Of a stretch of 44,862 bases of DNA, positions 33,267 through 43,018 are shown piece after piece. A program made the position numbers and the translations under genes. The DNA is from Lactobacillus sp. ESL0246. GTDB lineage: Bacteria; Bacillota; Bacilli; Lactobacillales; Lactobacillaceae. The stretch is taken from NCBI RefSeq assembly GCF_003692965.1, contig NZ_REHC01000015.1, forward strand, positions 1 through 44,862. The letters run 5' to 3'. The stretch's first letter is position 1. Every line of letters starts with the position of its first letter. The notes beneath the pieces were generated by a model. The model was not told the origin of the DNA. It saw nothing but the letters and a program-made list of their open reading frames with translations, and ran no database searches.

Positions 33267-33545
33267 ATGAATAAATTTTATAATAATTATAAAGTTGCAT
33301 TATCGTTCACAATTTTGGCCATACTTCCTAGTTTAAATTTGATCTTTAGTTCCAATTATTACAAAATGATGGTTGGTCTAGGCTTTATTTTTATAGTAGC
33401 AATAATTTCATTTAGTATAGATTATTGGTTTAATAAGCATACTTTTAGAACTAATTACCATTTCCACAAAAAAGGTATTGCTGCCTTAATTGATTATTTA
33501 ATTGGTATTATTTTATTAGTAATTGCTTACCTTTTTTTAGTTTAA
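33267..33545 (+). CDS. Small membrane protein of unknown function
   Basis: A 92-residue protein with three hydrophobic segments (about residues 9-27, 33-52 and 70-91) and a His/Lys-rich loop between the last two (NKHTFRTNYHFHKKG). Start ATG 33267 follows AAGAGGAAC; an ATG four bases upstream opens only a three-codon frame. No family recognised. Monocistronic, with its own promoter and terminator. Confidence 0.65.
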   Translation: MNKFYNNYKVALSFTILAILPSLNLIFSSNYYKMMVGLGFIFIVAIISFSIDYWFNKHTFRTNYHFHKKGIAALIDYLIGIILLVIAYLFLV

Positions 33546-33562
33546 AACGTCTGAAGTAAAGT

Positions 33563-33578
33563 TGTTACACGTGTAACA
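33563..33578. other. parS-like site 3
   Basis: TGTTACACGTGTAACA, a perfect 16-base palindrome, differing from TGTTNCACGTGAAACA at one position (T for A). Identical to site 4, 578 bases away. About 11.3 kb from dnaA. Confidence 0.7.
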
Positions 33579-33617
33579 TAGCAACTAATTTTTTATCAAC
33601 TTAAAACTGTTAGAATC

Positions 33618-33660
33618 ATAAAAAAGTCCCAAAAGTTAAATAACTTTTGGGACTTTTTTA
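33618..33660 (+). terminator. Terminator after the small membrane protein gene
   Basis: A stem of about 18 pairs (33620-33637 with 33642-33659) containing AAGTCCCAAAAGTT and ending in TTTTTT. The flanking A and T runs would let it work in both directions. Confidence 0.9.
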
Positions 33661-33989
33661 TGATTAAATTATCTAAAAGATCAAAAATTGAACCTTTTCA
33701 TTAATGGCTAAATAATCATTTAACTAAAACCATCACCTTGATTTTTTCAATTGCTTGAAAATTATTGATAAACTTTATCATCATTACTTTCTAACCTTAA
33801 TTTAGTCCGTACAAAAACAAGCCTTGACCAACCATATTTCTTTGAGAAATTTAGCCATTAAATTTAGACTTAAAAGTTTAATATTTTATCAATTAGCCAC
33901 GTAGATACAAAAAAGCAAATATAATATCAACCCCCCAGACCTCGAAATAAAACTAACAAGGGACGACTTCAATAGAAAATCTACAGTTG

Positions 33990-34083
33990 CCTATTGTAAA
34001 TCTTGTACAAAATAACGAACAAATCATGTGCAGACTAAAGGGCTTGACGCCGATTAAATATCAACTACAAGCCCTAATATGAT
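33990..34083 (+). pseudogene. Remnant of an IS3-family transposase C-terminus
   Basis: The plus strand reads NNEQIMCRLKGLTPIKYQLQ then ALI and TGA. IS3/IS150-group OrfB proteins end YNNERI..KLKGLTPIQYR.QAL, so this is a C-terminal scrap. No upstream part of the transposase could be recovered. Confidence 0.7.
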
Positions 34084-34140
34084 AAACATTTACAACATAG
34101 TCCAATTCAGGGACTCATTTAATTATTACTAACTGCCTTA

Positions 34141-34156
34141 TGTTACACGTGTAACA
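34141..34156. other. parS-like site 4
   Basis: TGTTACACGTGTAACA, identical to site 3. It lies four bases beyond the gnd stop codon, about 10.7 kb from dnaA. Confidence 0.7.
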
Positions 34157-34159
34157 TAA

Positions 34160-35545
34160 TTATTTTTCTTCATACCATTCAGTGTGATAAACACCTTCAC
34201 GATCATTTCTCAAGTAAGTATGTGCACCAAAATAATCACGCTGACCTTGAATTAAGTTAGCTGGCAAACTTGGATTAAAAATTGATTCTAAGTAGTTTAA
34301 TGATGCACTTAAAGTTGGTGTTGGGATACCAGCTATAGTAGCAAGTTCGATAACTTTCCGCAATGCAGGAATATTCTTTTCCATTAAGTCACTGAAGTAA
34401 GAGTCTTGGAACATATTATCAAGCTTATTGCTATTTGCAAATGCTTTCTCAATATCTTTAAGCATTGATGAACGAATAATGCATCCAGCTTCCCATGATT
34501 GTGCAATTGCTGGATAGCGTAAATCCCACTTGTAAGCATCAGCCGCCATCTTAAGTTGTTGAAATCCTTGAGCATAGGCTACAGCTTGGCTTAATTGTAA
34601 TGCTTTTTCCAAATTAGTAATCAGATCTGTCGGAATTTCCCCGTTCCATTTAATTTCTTTGCCCTCACGCGTAGTAGCCTTTGACATGAACCGAGCAAGC
34701 ACAGCTTCAGCGATTACGCTAATTGGTACTCCGAGGTGAACACCATCTTCAAGCATCCAGTTGCCTGTACCCTTGTATGAAGCAACATTCAAAATATGGT
34801 CAATTACGTAATCAGGAGTCAATTCATCTCTTTGCTTCAAAACTTCAGAAGTAATTTCACTAAGATATGCTTGAACTAAACCTTGATTCCAATCAGCAAA
34901 GATCTTTGACATCTCATTGTTAGATTTTCCAGCAACTTTACGCAAAATATCGTAAACTTCGGAAAATTCTTGCATAATGCCATATTCGATACCATTATGA
35001 ACCATTTTAACGTAATGGCCACTTCCTTCTGGTCCGATAAAACTAACACATGGTTGGCCCTCAGCGTTCTTAGCAGCGATTGCTTCTAAAATAGGTGCAA
35101 CTTTGCGGTAGGCTGCTTCATCACCACCAGGCATCAAAGCTGGGCCATTTAAGGCACCTTCTTCGCCACCTGATACTCCCATACCAATAAAATGGAGACC
35201 ATGCTCCTGCATCTTATGAAACCGTCGATTAGTATCATGGAAATTTGAGTTACCACCATCTAATAAGATATCTCCTTTATCAAGTAAAGGTAGTAATTTA
35301 TCTAAAGTTTCATCAACTGGTTTACCAGCCATAATCTGAATTAAAATTTTTCTCGGCTTTTCTAATGAATTAACAAATTCTTTCCAAGAATAAGTTGGTT
35401 TTAATTTTTTATCTTCATACTTTGCAAAAGCATCAACTTCTTGTTTATCAATACTAAAACCAGAAACGGAGAAACCATTATTTCTAACATTTAAAGCTAG
35501 ATTTTTACCCATAACTGATAGACCGATAACACCAAATTGTTGCAT
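34160..35545 (-). CDS. gnd: 6-phosphogluconate dehydrogenase, decarboxylating
   Basis: A 461-residue cytosolic enzyme oxidising 6-phosphogluconate to ribulose-5-phosphate, CO2 and NADPH. N-terminal nucleotide fold FGVIGLSVMGKNLALN, then GGEEGALNGPALMPGG, HYVKMVHNGIEYGIMQ (catalytic Lys and Asn/His region), NWMLEDGVHLGVPISVI and C-terminal QRDYFGAHTYLRND are all family signatures. Start ATG 35545 follows GGAGGAA at 6-base spacing; the longer frame lacks a site. Single gene, with a terminator between it and pyruvate oxidase. Confidence 0.96.
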   Translation of the reverse strand: MQQFGVIGLSVMGKNLALNVRNNGFSVSGFSIDKQEVDAFAKYEDKKLKPTYSWKEFVNSLEKPRKILIQIMAGKPVDETLDKLLPLLDKGDILLDGGNSNFHDTNRRFHKMQEHGLHFIGMGVSGGEEGALNGPALMPGGDEAAYRKVAPILEAIAAKNAEGQPCVSFIGPEGSGHYVKMVHNGIEYGIMQEFSEVYDILRKVAGKSNNEMSKIFADWNQGLVQAYLSEITSEVLKQRDELTPDYVIDHILNVASYKGTGNWMLEDGVHLGVPISVIAEAVLARFMSKATTREGKEIKWNGEIPTDLITNLEKALQLSQAVAYAQGFQQLKMAADAYKWDLRYPAIAQSWEAGCIIRSSMLKDIEKAFANSNKLDNMFQDSYFSDLMEKNIPALRKVIELATIAGIPTPTLSASLNYLESIFNPSLPANLIQGQRDYFGAHTYLRNDREGVYHTEWYEEK

Positions 35546-35597
35546 ATTTATTCCTCCACTGTTAAAAATCATTCCCTATTATTATACTTGTAAGGAT

Positions 35598-35635
35598 GAA
35601 AAAAAGCGAAACTTTCAAAAAGTTTCGCTTTTTTA
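35598..35635 (-). terminator. Terminator between pyruvate oxidase and gnd
   Basis: AAAAAAGCGAAACTTT (35600-35615) and AAAGTTTCGCTTTTTT (35619-35634) form a 16-pair stem. The A and T flanks allow termination in either direction; on the minus strand it ends the pyruvate oxidase transcript. Confidence 0.9.
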
Positions 35636-35651
35636 TTACAAATTAATTTTA

Positions 35652-37454
35652 TTAATGTTCCGAAGCACCTGAAGTAGTGTCTGACTCTTCTTCTGGTTCT
35701 TCTTCAGTTTCTGAAGCGCCTGAAGCAGTATCAGTAACTAAACCATATTTTTCAGCAAAGTAGCTAAATGGCTTCAAGTCTTGTGCTTGATACTTCTTAA
35801 CAAAGTCTGGATCATCAAGGGTATTCAATTCAGTTGAGTATGGCATGTCATGAGTGAACTTGATGTCGATTAACATTGGTCCATCCATTTGCTTAAATTC
35901 CTTAACTGCGTCTTCAAATTCCTTCTTAGTACGTACAGTTACACCCTTAACGTTCATACCTTCAGCAACCTTTGCCCAATCATTATCTGGCATAATAACA
36001 CCTGATAATGGTTGGTGTGACTGGTCAACTTGTTCAGCTTCAATGAAACCTAAAGTTTCGTTAGTGAATACAACGTTAAGAATATGCATGTTGTAACGAG
36101 CTTCTGTCAATAATTCTTGACTCATCATTGCAAAGCCACCGTCACCACCTAAGTTCCAAACTTCACGGTCTGGATGAACAGTTGCTGCTGCGATTGCAGC
36201 TGGTGAACCAAAGCCCATAGTTGCATATAAGCCTGAAGTTGCCCAAGTTTGTTCGTCATGTAAGTTTACCAAACGTTGGAAGTCAATGTTGATGTTACCA
36301 ACATCAATAGCAAATTGAGCATTGTCATCAGCAAATTTATTAATAACATCAAAAATTGGTTCACGACGAATTGGCATTTCATCGGAGTCATCGAAACTGT
36401 GCTCCCAATCTTCCCAGTTCTTACGATCATCAATAGCTGCCTTATAAAGTGGTGATTCTTCACGTGCTTCACCAGCATCAATAATTGCTTGCAAAGTCTT
36501 AGCACCATCAGCTAAGATTGGAACTTCAACATTGTGACGTTTACCCAATTTTTCAGAATCAACATCAATTTGAACAACCTTAGCTTTAGGATCAAAGAAG
36601 AATACTGAGAATGGTGAGTTGTTACCAACCCAAATTACAGCATCTGCATGCATTTGAATATCATCACTAGGTTTTGGAGCAACACGACCAATTGAACCCA
36701 TGTATGCAGGAAATTCGTCTTCAACAATACCCTTAGCAATAACTGATGAAAGTAATGGTGTCTTGAACTTCTCTGCAAAAGCCTTTAATACATCCCCATG
36801 ACCTTTCATACCTATACCGTAGTATACAACTGGGTTCTTAGCTTCTGCTAATACTTTAACAGCTGCATCAATGTCTTCCTTCTTAGGAGCAGCATAGTTA
36901 GGAATACTTGAAATAGTGTTGTATGTTACACGGAAGTTGTCATTAATCTTATCCCAACCAAAGTCCTTAGGAATAATTAAGACAGCTGGTCCCTTCTTAG
37001 CATAAGCTTGACGAAGAGCTTCATCCATCATTCCAGGAATTTGATCTGCAGTTTTAATTTGGTGATTCCAAACAGCAACTGCATCAAACCAAGGCTTTTC
37101 ATCAAAAGCTTGGAAGAAGTCAATATCTTGGCGACTAGTTGGTACGTTAGCAATAATAGCTACCATTGGTACCTTGTCGTATTTAGCATCGTATAATCCA
37201 TTCATCAAGTGAACAGCACCAGGTCCAGCTGAACCGAAACATACTCCAGCTTTACCAGTGAACTTATATTCAGCTGCTGCCGCTAAAGCACCAGCTTCCT
37301 CATGTCTAACCTCAATGTATCTTAACTTATCTTTGAAATCGTGGATAGCATTCATTGTTGAATCGAATGAACCACCTGGGAAACCATAAATATGATCAAT
37401 GTGCCAGTCCAATAAAACTTGGAGCATAGCATTTGAGCCATTAATTTTTGCCAT
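35652..37454 (-). CDS. Pyruvate oxidase (acetyl-phosphate forming)
   Basis: A 600-residue thiamine diphosphate/FAD enzyme converting pyruvate, phosphate and O2 to acetyl phosphate, CO2 and H2O2. The catalytic Glu is in RHEEAGALAAAA, the TPP motif is GDGGFAMMSQELLTEARYNMHILNVVFTN, and the active-site Phe/Glu region is GFIEAEQ. Length fits L. plantarum POX (603). Start ATG 37454 (MAKINGSN) is chosen; an in-frame ATG 12 bases earlier overlaps the AAGGAG site. The last 25 residues are an unusual acidic tail with a repeated SGASE. A cre site lies 100 bases upstream. Confidence 0.94.
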   Translation of the reverse strand: MAKINGSNAMLQVLLDWHIDHIYGFPGGSFDSTMNAIHDFKDKLRYIEVRHEEAGALAAAAEYKFTGKAGVCFGSAGPGAVHLMNGLYDAKYDKVPMVAIIANVPTSRQDIDFFQAFDEKPWFDAVAVWNHQIKTADQIPGMMDEALRQAYAKKGPAVLIIPKDFGWDKINDNFRVTYNTISSIPNYAAPKKEDIDAAVKVLAEAKNPVVYYGIGMKGHGDVLKAFAEKFKTPLLSSVIAKGIVEDEFPAYMGSIGRVAPKPSDDIQMHADAVIWVGNNSPFSVFFFDPKAKVVQIDVDSEKLGKRHNVEVPILADGAKTLQAIIDAGEAREESPLYKAAIDDRKNWEDWEHSFDDSDEMPIRREPIFDVINKFADDNAQFAIDVGNINIDFQRLVNLHDEQTWATSGLYATMGFGSPAAIAAATVHPDREVWNLGGDGGFAMMSQELLTEARYNMHILNVVFTNETLGFIEAEQVDQSHQPLSGVIMPDNDWAKVAEGMNVKGVTVRTKKEFEDAVKEFKQMDGPMLIDIKFTHDMPYSTELNTLDDPDFVKKYQAQDLKPFSYFAEKYGLVTDTASGASETEEEPEEESDTTSGASEH

Positions 37455-37553
37455 TTTAAAGTGCATCTCCTTAAATACATGTTACTTACATACTGTATTA
37501 AAACATATAATTTCACAATTTCAAGTATATTAAATTCTAAGCTATTACAAATA

Positions 37554-37567
37554 TGTAAGCGCTATAT
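37554..37567. promoter_or_regulatory. cre (CcpA) site upstream of pyruvate oxidase
   Basis: TGTAAGCGCTATAT matches the cre consensus TGWAANCGNTNWCA at 12 of 14 positions, about 100 bases before the start codon. Pyruvate oxidase is under CcpA control in L. plantarum, so glucose repression is likely here. Confidence 0.65.
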
Positions 37568-37718
37568 AAAAATATAAGTTTCACAAAGTTTAATTATTTT
37601 TTATCCATTTTCTATAATATCAGTTTTTATACTTGTGATTGCCTGATCATTGAGTCGATATTTATGTACCACTTTCCTTAAATTTTTTTATAAAATATTT
37701 TTTAAATTTTTGCTAAAT

Positions 37719-39617
37719 TTATCTTTTTACTTTTGCGTAATGACCATTTTGAACATAAACACTTAAAATGGCAATGTCAGCTGGATTAACTCCTGAAATT
37801 CGCTCTGCTTGAGCAATAGTTTCTGGACGGATTTTCTCAAATTTTTGACGTGCTTCTGTTGCCAAGCCTTCAATCGCTTCATAATCAATCTTAGTTGGAA
37901 TTTTTTTAGCTTCTTGCCGATGCAATCGATCAATTTGTTGCTGTTCTTTTTGAATGTAACCAGCATATTTGACATTAATTTCAATTTGTTCTTTAACATA
38001 GCGATCATTCGAAATAGACACCCCACTCAATTGTTCAATATCGACAATTTTGACACGTGGGCGTCGTAAAAAGAGGTCTGCTCTAATACCTGCAGTCATT
38101 TGCCCTTCACCAATTTGAGTTAAATATTTTTGCACCTTTTTTTCAGGATGAATTGTAATATTTTGAAGCACATTAGTTGCTTTCTTAATCTGCTCTTTTT
38201 TGGTCAAAAATTGATCATAACGTTGCTGCGAAATGAGTCCTAATTCGTAACCATAGTCTGTCAATCGCAAGTCAGCATTATCATTACGCAAAATCAAACG
38301 GTATTCTGCCCTTGAAGTAAGCAATCGGTAGGGTTCTTCGGTTCCCTTAGTAACCAAGTCATCAATCAAAACGCCGATATAAGCCTTATCACGCCCTAAA
38401 GTAAACCCAGGCTTGCCAGCAGCACGCAGCGCTGCATTAATTCCAGCAATTAATCCCTGACCAGCTGCTTCTTCATATCCAGAAGTACCGTTCATCTGGC
38501 CTGCAGTAAATAAGTTTTTAATTATCTTGGTTTCTAGCGTGTGTTTAAGTTGCCATGGATCAACCACATCATATTCAATTGCATAACCCGGTCGCATCAT
38601 TTCTGCATGCTCAAGACCCGCAACGGAGTGTAACATTTTTAGTTGTATTTCTTCTGGCATTGAGGTTGAAAAATCGCCAACGTATACTTCTTTTGTATCC
38701 TTTCCCTCTGGTTCAAGAAAAATCTGATGCCGTGGTTTATCTGCAAAACGAACAATCTTTGTTTCAATCGAAGGGCAATATCGTGGGCCCACTCCCTTGA
38801 TTTGACCTGAAAACATCGGTGAGCGCGACAGATTGTCATTAATAATCTCATGCGTTGCTTGATTAGTGTATGTCATCCAACAAGAAACCTGCTCTTTGAG
38901 ATAATCTTCATCCCTACTTTCAAAAGAAAAATGACGCGGTGTTTTGTCCCCTGGTTCCTCTTCTGTTTTAGAATAGTCAATCGTATTGCTGTTAACACGT
39001 GGTGGGGTTCCAGTCTTAAAGCGCCGCAACTTAAACCCCAATTTCTCTAAATTTTCAGATAACTTGATAGCTGGAATCGTGTTATTAGGTCCTGATGAAT
39101 AATTTAATTCACCAATATAGATTCGACCACGTGCAGATGTTCCAGTGGTTAAAACAACACTTTTTGCATAATATCTAGCGCCAGTATTAGTAATTAGTCC
39201 TTTACATATTCCATTTTCTACAATCAGTTCATCAACCGTAGCCTGACGTAATGTAAGATTTGGAGTGTTCTCAATCACATTTTTCATATGCTCATGGTAT
39301 TTCCACTTATCTGCTTGAGCTCGAAGTGCTTGCACAGCAGGTCCTTTACCCGTATTAAGCATTCGCATTTGAATATACGTGGCATCAATACTTTTACCCA
39401 TCTGACCACCAAGTGCATCAATTTCACGCACAACCGTTCCTTTGGCAGGGCCGCCAACCGAAGGGTTACATGGCATAAAAGCAACCATATCCAAACTAAT
39501 CGTTAACAGCAAGGTCTTTTCACCCATTTTTGCACTAGCTAATGCGGCTTCACAGCCTGCGTGCCCAGCACCCACAACGATTACGTCGTAATCGTTCGAA
39601 TCGTAACTTTTAATCAT
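37719..39617 (-). CDS. mnmG: tRNA uridine-5-carboxymethylaminomethyl modification enzyme MnmG
   Basis: A 632-residue FAD enzyme (formerly GidA) that works with MnmE to modify the wobble uridine of several tRNAs. FAD-binding [57 protein letters not shown] and the C-terminal [16 protein letters not shown] are typical. It starts 11 bases after mnmE and is co-transcribed with it. No noc, soj or spo0J gene follows it here, unlike Bacillus. Confidence 0.97.
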   Translation of the reverse strand: MIKSYDSNDYDVIVVGAGHAGCEAALASAKMGEKTLLLTISLDMVAFMPCNPSVGGPAKGTVVREIDALGGQMGKSIDATYIQMRMLNTGKGPAVQALRAQADKWKYHEHMKNVIENTPNLTLRQATVDELIVENGICKGLITNTGARYYAKSVVLTTGTSARGRIYIGELNYSSGPNNTIPAIKLSENLEKLGFKLRRFKTGTPPRVNSNTIDYSKTEEEPGDKTPRHFSFESRDEDYLKEQVSCWMTYTNQATHEIINDNLSRSPMFSGQIKGVGPRYCPSIETKIVRFADKPRHQIFLEPEGKDTKEVYVGDFSTSMPEEIQLKMLHSVAGLEHAEMMRPGYAIEYDVVDPWQLKHTLETKIIKNLFTAGQMNGTSGYEEAAGQGLIAGINAALRAAGKPGFTLGRDKAYIGVLIDDLVTKGTEEPYRLLTSRAEYRLILRNDNADLRLTDYGYELGLISQQRYDQFLTKKEQIKKATNVLQNITIHPEKKVQKYLTQIGEGQMTAGIRADLFLRRPRVKIVDIEQLSGVSISNDRYVKEQIEINVKYAGYIQKEQQQIDRLHRQEAKKIPTKIDYEAIEGLATEARQKFEKIRPETIAQAERISGVNPADIAILSVYVQNGHYAKVKR

Positions 39618-39627
39618 CTTTTTGCAC

Positions 39628-41013
39628 CTATTTTCCTAAACAAAATTGACTAAATAATTCATTAATCAGTTCATCTGGACTGCTTTCACCAGTTATTTCT
39701 CCCAGTGTATTCCAAGCACCCGTAAAATCAATTTGAGCAATATCTAGTGGGACTTCACTATCTAATGCAGCTATTACGTCCTGAAGCTGTTTTTTAGCCT
39801 TTTCAAGTAGTCCTACTTGACGCTGATTAGTTACCATTATTTGATCATTAGAATTTTCTATTCCACTAAAGAAAAGTTCATTAATTGCTTGTTCTAATAG
39901 ATCAAGGTTTTTCTCACGCAAAATAGATGTAGCTATTACTTTACTACCAGTTAGCTTCTTAATCTCTTCTACACTGATTCTTTGACCTAAATCTGTTTTA
40001 TTCAAAACAGCTATTCGTTTTTTATGATTAGTCGCTTTAATTAATGCTCGATCTTCTAACGATAATTTTCGACTTGCGTCAAAGAGTAATAAAACTAAAT
40101 CTGCCTGAGCCAATGCTTGCTTCGAGCGCTCAACTCCTATTTTTTCCACTTTGTTATCGGTAGCACGAATTCCTGCCGTATCAATTAATTTAAGTGGAAC
40201 ACCCTTAACTGAAATATATTCTTCTAGCGTATCTCTTGTAGTACCTGCAACATCGGTAACAATTGCTGTGTCACTTTTTGTTAAATAATTAAGAAGGGAT
40301 GATTTACCAACATTTGGCTGACCAATAATAGCAGTAGCCAAGCCATTACGTAATATTGTGCCTTCAGTAGCAGTTTTCAACATTTCATCAATTTTTTCAA
40401 TAACTGCTTTTGAAACCTTGGTAATCTGTTCAGCAGTAATTGTATCCGCATCATATTCAGGATAGTCAATATTAACCTCAACATTGGCTAATGTATCTAA
40501 AATTTGTTGACGCATAGCTCTTATTTTTTTCAGCAATCCACCTTCTAGTTGCTTTTCCGCGACCTGCCGAGCCCGATCTGTCTTAGCCCGAACAATATCC
40601 ATGACACTTTCAGCTTGGGTTAAATCAATTCGACCATTAACAAATGCCCGCTTAGTAAATTCACCAGGTTCAGCCATCCGGGCACCGCTTTTTAACAACA
40701 GTTGCAAAATACGATTGGTTACAACAATCCCACCATGACAATTAATTTCGACAATGTCTTCACGTGTAAAAGTCTTGGGTGCAAGCATCACGGACACCAT
40801 GACCTCATCAATCACCTGATTATTTTCTGGGTCAATGATATGCCCATAATGAATTGTATGGCTTGAAACTTTAAGTAGATTACCACCTTTAAAAACCCTA
40901 TTGGCAATTTCTACGGCCGCATCACCGGACATTCGCACAATCGAAATGCCACCTTCTCCAATCGGTGTAGAAATAGCAGCTATTGTATCAAATTCTGTCA
41001 AAGTTTGTGCCAT
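39628..41013 (-). CDS. mnmE: tRNA modification GTPase MnmE
   Basis: A 461-residue protein (TrmE/ThdF). The N-terminal tetrahydrofolate-binding domain starts [22 protein letters not shown]; the inserted GTPase domain has G1 [10 protein letters not shown]2 [12 protein letters not shown]3 DTAG and G4 NKTD; the C-terminus ends FCLGK with the conserved Cys458. Partner of MnmG in wobble-uridine modification. Start ATG follows AAAGGAG. It lies downstream of the yidC terminator. Confidence 0.97.
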   Translation of the reverse strand: MAQTLTEFDTIAAISTPIGEGGISIVRMSGDAAVEIANRVFKGGNLLKVSSHTIHYGHIIDPENNQVIDEVMVSVMLAPKTFTREDIVEINCHGGIVVTNRILQLLLKSGARMAEPGEFTKRAFVNGRIDLTQAESVMDIVRAKTDRARQVAEKQLEGGLLKKIRAMRQQILDTLANVEVNIDYPEYDADTITAEQITKVSKAVIEKIDEMLKTATEGTILRNGLATAIIGQPNVGKSSLLNYLTKSDTAIVTDVAGTTRDTLEEYISVKGVPLKLIDTAGIRATDNKVEKIGVERSKQALAQADLVLLLFDASRKLSLEDRALIKATNHKKRIAVLNKTDLGQRISVEEIKKLTGSKVIATSILREKNLDLLEQAINELFFSGIENSNDQIMVTNQRQVGLLEKAKKQLQDVIAALDSEVPLDIAQIDFTGAWNTLGEITGESSPDELINELFSQFCLGK

Positions 41014-41030
41014 AATTTAACTCCTTTCAA

Positions 41031-41083
41031 TAAAAAAAGCGCATTACAACATCATGAATAACCATGATGTATAAAGCACTTTG
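41031..41083 (-). terminator. Terminator between yidC and mnmE
   Basis: On the minus strand AAAGTGCTTTATACATCATG, loop GTTATT, then the complementary arm CATGATGTTGTAATGCGC with small bulges, followed by TTTTTTT. It separates the rpmH-rnpA-yidC unit from mnmE-mnmG. Confidence 0.8.
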
Positions 41084-41118
41084 ACTACTTTATCTAAAAA
41101 TCATTTTAGATTAGCTAT

Positions 41119-41988
41119 TTATTTTTTCCGTTTTAACCGTTTATACGTTTTCCTTAATTGCCGTTTACGCTCACGCTCGGCTTGTAACTTGGCCTCCTGC
41201 TCACGCCGGTATTTAATCGGATTCTGCAAGATAAAAGTTTGACCAACTTGAAAGAGATTAGAAATCACCCAGTATAAAACTATTGCTGACTGGAAATAAA
41301 TTCCCATTACACCAACTACAATTGCCATTCCATAAGTCATCATCTTGGTTGATAAATTTTGTGATTCCTTGGGCGTTGATAATTGGCTGATATACGTTGA
41401 CAAAAACGTTAAAATCATTGATAGGATTGGCATAATGAAATATGGATCAGGTTTACCTAAATCCATCCATAAAAACCGACCAGTCAAAAGTTGTGGTGTA
41501 CGCCAAATGGCACCGTATAAAGCATACATCACAGGCAGCTGAATAATTAGTGGCAGACAGCCCGCATAAGGATTGATACCAGCTTCTTTATAGAGCTTAT
41601 TAGTTTCTTGCGAAAGTAGTGTCCGCGATTCTGTATCATTACCAGGATATTTTTTGCGCAAAGCATCAATTTCAGGCTGCACACTCTGCATCTTGGTCGT
41701 GCTCTTAATTTGAATTGCACTTAATGGATACAAAATTATGCGAACAATTATAGTAAAGACAATAATTGCCCAGCCATAATTGTTATTCATCAGTTTAGCA
41801 AGCCATAATAAGAACGTTGACATATAATAAATTATCCAGCGATCCCACCAGTTGCCACTTGTATGTGAAACTGGGGCTGGCTGCTTGGTAGCTGCTGACG
41901 CACATCCCGTTAGCACAACGGCTAGTGTTATCACTGCTAGTAGCGCAAGCACACGCTTGACATTCTTTTTAGTTAAAATGTCCCTCAC
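41119..41988 (-). CDS. yidC: Membrane protein insertase YidC/OxaA, lipoprotein type
   Basis: A 289-residue insertase for Sec-dependent and independent membrane proteins. Start is GTG 41988, one base after the rnpA stop and behind GAGGAAG; the longer frame runs through the end of rnpA. Signal peptide with lipobox LTGC (Cys29), then about five membrane segments with NNYGWAIIVFTIIVRIILYPLSAIQIKSTTKMQ, whose Arg in the hydrophilic groove is conserved, and YAGCLPLIIQLPVMYALYGAI. The tail is Arg/Lys-rich (KLQAERERKRQLRKTYKRLK) and may contact ribosomes. Confidence 0.95.
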   Translation of the reverse strand: MRDILTKKNVKRVLALLAVITLAVVLTGCASAATKQPAPVSHTSGNWWDRWIIYYMSTFLLWLAKLMNNNYGWAIIVFTIIVRIILYPLSAIQIKSTTKMQSVQPEIDALRKKYPGNDTESRTLLSQETNKLYKEAGINPYAGCLPLIIQLPVMYALYGAIWRTPQLLTGRFLWMDLGKPDPYFIMPILSMILTFLSTYISQLSTPKESQNLSTKMMTYGMAIVVGVMGIYFQSAIVLYWVISNLFQVGQTFILQNPIKYRREQEAKLQAERERKRQLRKTYKRLKRKK

Positions 41989-41989
41989 T

Positions 41990-42358
41990 CTAATCTTCCT
42001 CAACTTCTTCAGATTTTTCTTCAATAATCTTAGCCAAAACAAGTGCATGAAGCAGATTTTTTCTTACTTCTGCCATTGTAAAGTCACGCGCATATGGTCG
42101 GGCAATCACTAAAAAATCAATCTGCGGCTCAATTGCTGATTTATTCTCAATCAGAGTCGCACGAATATAGCGTTTAAGGCGATTACGAACTACTGCCGTA
42201 TGCCCCACTTTTTTACCGACTGAGATTCCTACACGAAAATGAGCATTCTCCGGTTTATCTATTCGGTAGATGACAAATGCTCGATTAGCAACTGAATTAC
42301 CAGCTATAAAAACTCGTTGAAAATCATTTTCAGTTTTAACTCGATAAGACTTTCTCAA
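41990..42358 (-). CDS. rnpA: Ribonuclease P protein component
   Basis: A 122-residue basic protein that assists the RNase P RNA in tRNA 5' maturation. [17 protein letters not shown] at the start, [27 protein letters not shown] (RNR motif) in the middle and [13 protein letters not shown] near the end are diagnostic. The C-terminus is acidic ([10 protein letters not shown]). It lies between rpmH and yidC in the conserved origin cluster. Confidence 0.97.
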   Translation of the reverse strand: MRKSYRVKTENDFQRVFIAGNSVANRAFVIYRIDKPENAHFRVGISVGKKVGHTAVVRNRLKRYIRATLIENKSAIEPQIDFLVIARPYARDFTMAEVRKNLLHALVLAKIIEEKSEEVEED

Positions 42359-42384
42359 AATGCTTCATTCCACTCTTGTATATT

Positions 42385-42410
42385 AAAAAAACCACTGGGA
42401 TTCAGTGGTT
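42385..42410 (-). terminator. Terminator/attenuator between rpmH and rnpA
   Basis: AACCACTG (42390-42397) and CAGTGGTT (42403-42410) form an 8-pair stem; on the minus strand TTTTTT follows. It touches the rpmH stop codon and should lower rnpA expression relative to rpmH. Confidence 0.8.
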
Positions 42411-42550
42411 TAAGCAGATAAGACTTTTCTACCCTTTGCACGGCGTCTAGCCAAAACCTTACGGCCATTTGATGTGCTCATCCGCTTCATAAAGCCATGA
42501 ACGCGTGAACGATGACGCTTTTTAGGTTGGTAAGTTCTTTTAGTTGTCAT
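42410..42550 (-). CDS. rpmH: 50S ribosomal protein L34
   Basis: A 46-residue very basic protein starting [20 protein letters not shown] and ending [12 protein letters not shown], the standard L34. Start ATG 42550 follows TTGGAGGTG. It is the first gene of the rpmH-rnpA-yidC unit and is normally the direct neighbour of dnaA; here it is about 2.3 kb away because of an insertion. Confidence 0.98.
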   Translation of the reverse strand: MTTKRTYQPKKRHRSRVHGFMKRMSTSNGRKVLARRRAKGRKVLSA

Positions 42551-42592
42551 TAAACTACACCTCCAATTTTTTATATGCTAGCTGCACAATTT

Positions 42593-42621
42593 AGTATCTA
42601 GAATATCATGATTAAAGTAAA
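42593..42621 (-). promoter_or_regulatory. Possible rpmH promoter
   Basis: On the minus strand TTTACT (42621-42616), a 17-base spacer and GATACT (42598-42593), about 43 bases before rpmH. Each box matches the consensus at four of six bases. Confidence 0.4.
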
Positions 42622-42727
42622 AAACCAAGTAAAATCGAAAAAAAGATGGAGTTAATCACTGGATAGACAGATAATTGATCATAAATTATTCTCAAACAAA
42701 TCCGCAAAGCTGGTCATAAACACATTC

Positions 42728-43018
42728 TTATACCAAATCGTCCTTGCCGATTTGGATTGAAGGATAGTGCTCCAGCGTGGGCAAATCCGTGTCAAGAGGG
42801 CAGCTGTAAACCATGTAGTAATCGTCTTTTGCAGCCGCGGTTAGTTCCGCAAACTTCTGCCGGGCTTTTTGACAATTATGAGTCGCATAAACTACGCTAA
42901 CCACACCTACTTTGACCTCAGCATCCCTGCTACTGTGTTCGACACTGCCTCTCAATATTAACTTCAGGTTACCATCGTCTTTCAACCCTTGCTTAATATA
43001 GTCTTGTTCATTAATCAA
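42728..43018 (-). CDS. Protein of unknown function in the rpmH-dnaA interval
   Basis: A 96-residue soluble, slightly acidic protein (LINEQDYIKQGLKDDGNLKL, GVVSVVYATHNCQKARQKF, YYMVYSCPLDTDL). Start TTG 43018 gives an ideal 8-base spacing to AGGAGG; another TTG at 43024 is too close to it. No family recognised. Its GC content is visibly higher than that of the flanking core genes, and it points away from the chimeric gene at 43269, suggesting both came in together. Confidence 0.5.
   Translation of the reverse strand: MINEQDYIKQGLKDDGNLKLILRGSVEHSSRDAEVKVGVVSVVYATHNCQKARQKFAELTAAAKDDYYMVYSCPLDTDLPTLEHYPSIQIGKDDLV

Larger units (their letters stand above)
33546..34159. other. Intergenic region with two parS-like sites and an IS remnant
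   Basis: A gap of 614 bases between convergent genes. It holds identical parS-like 16-mers near both ends, a terminator and a transposase C-terminal fragment (about 33990-34083). The stretch 33665-33985 shows no recognisable feature. Confidence 0.6.
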
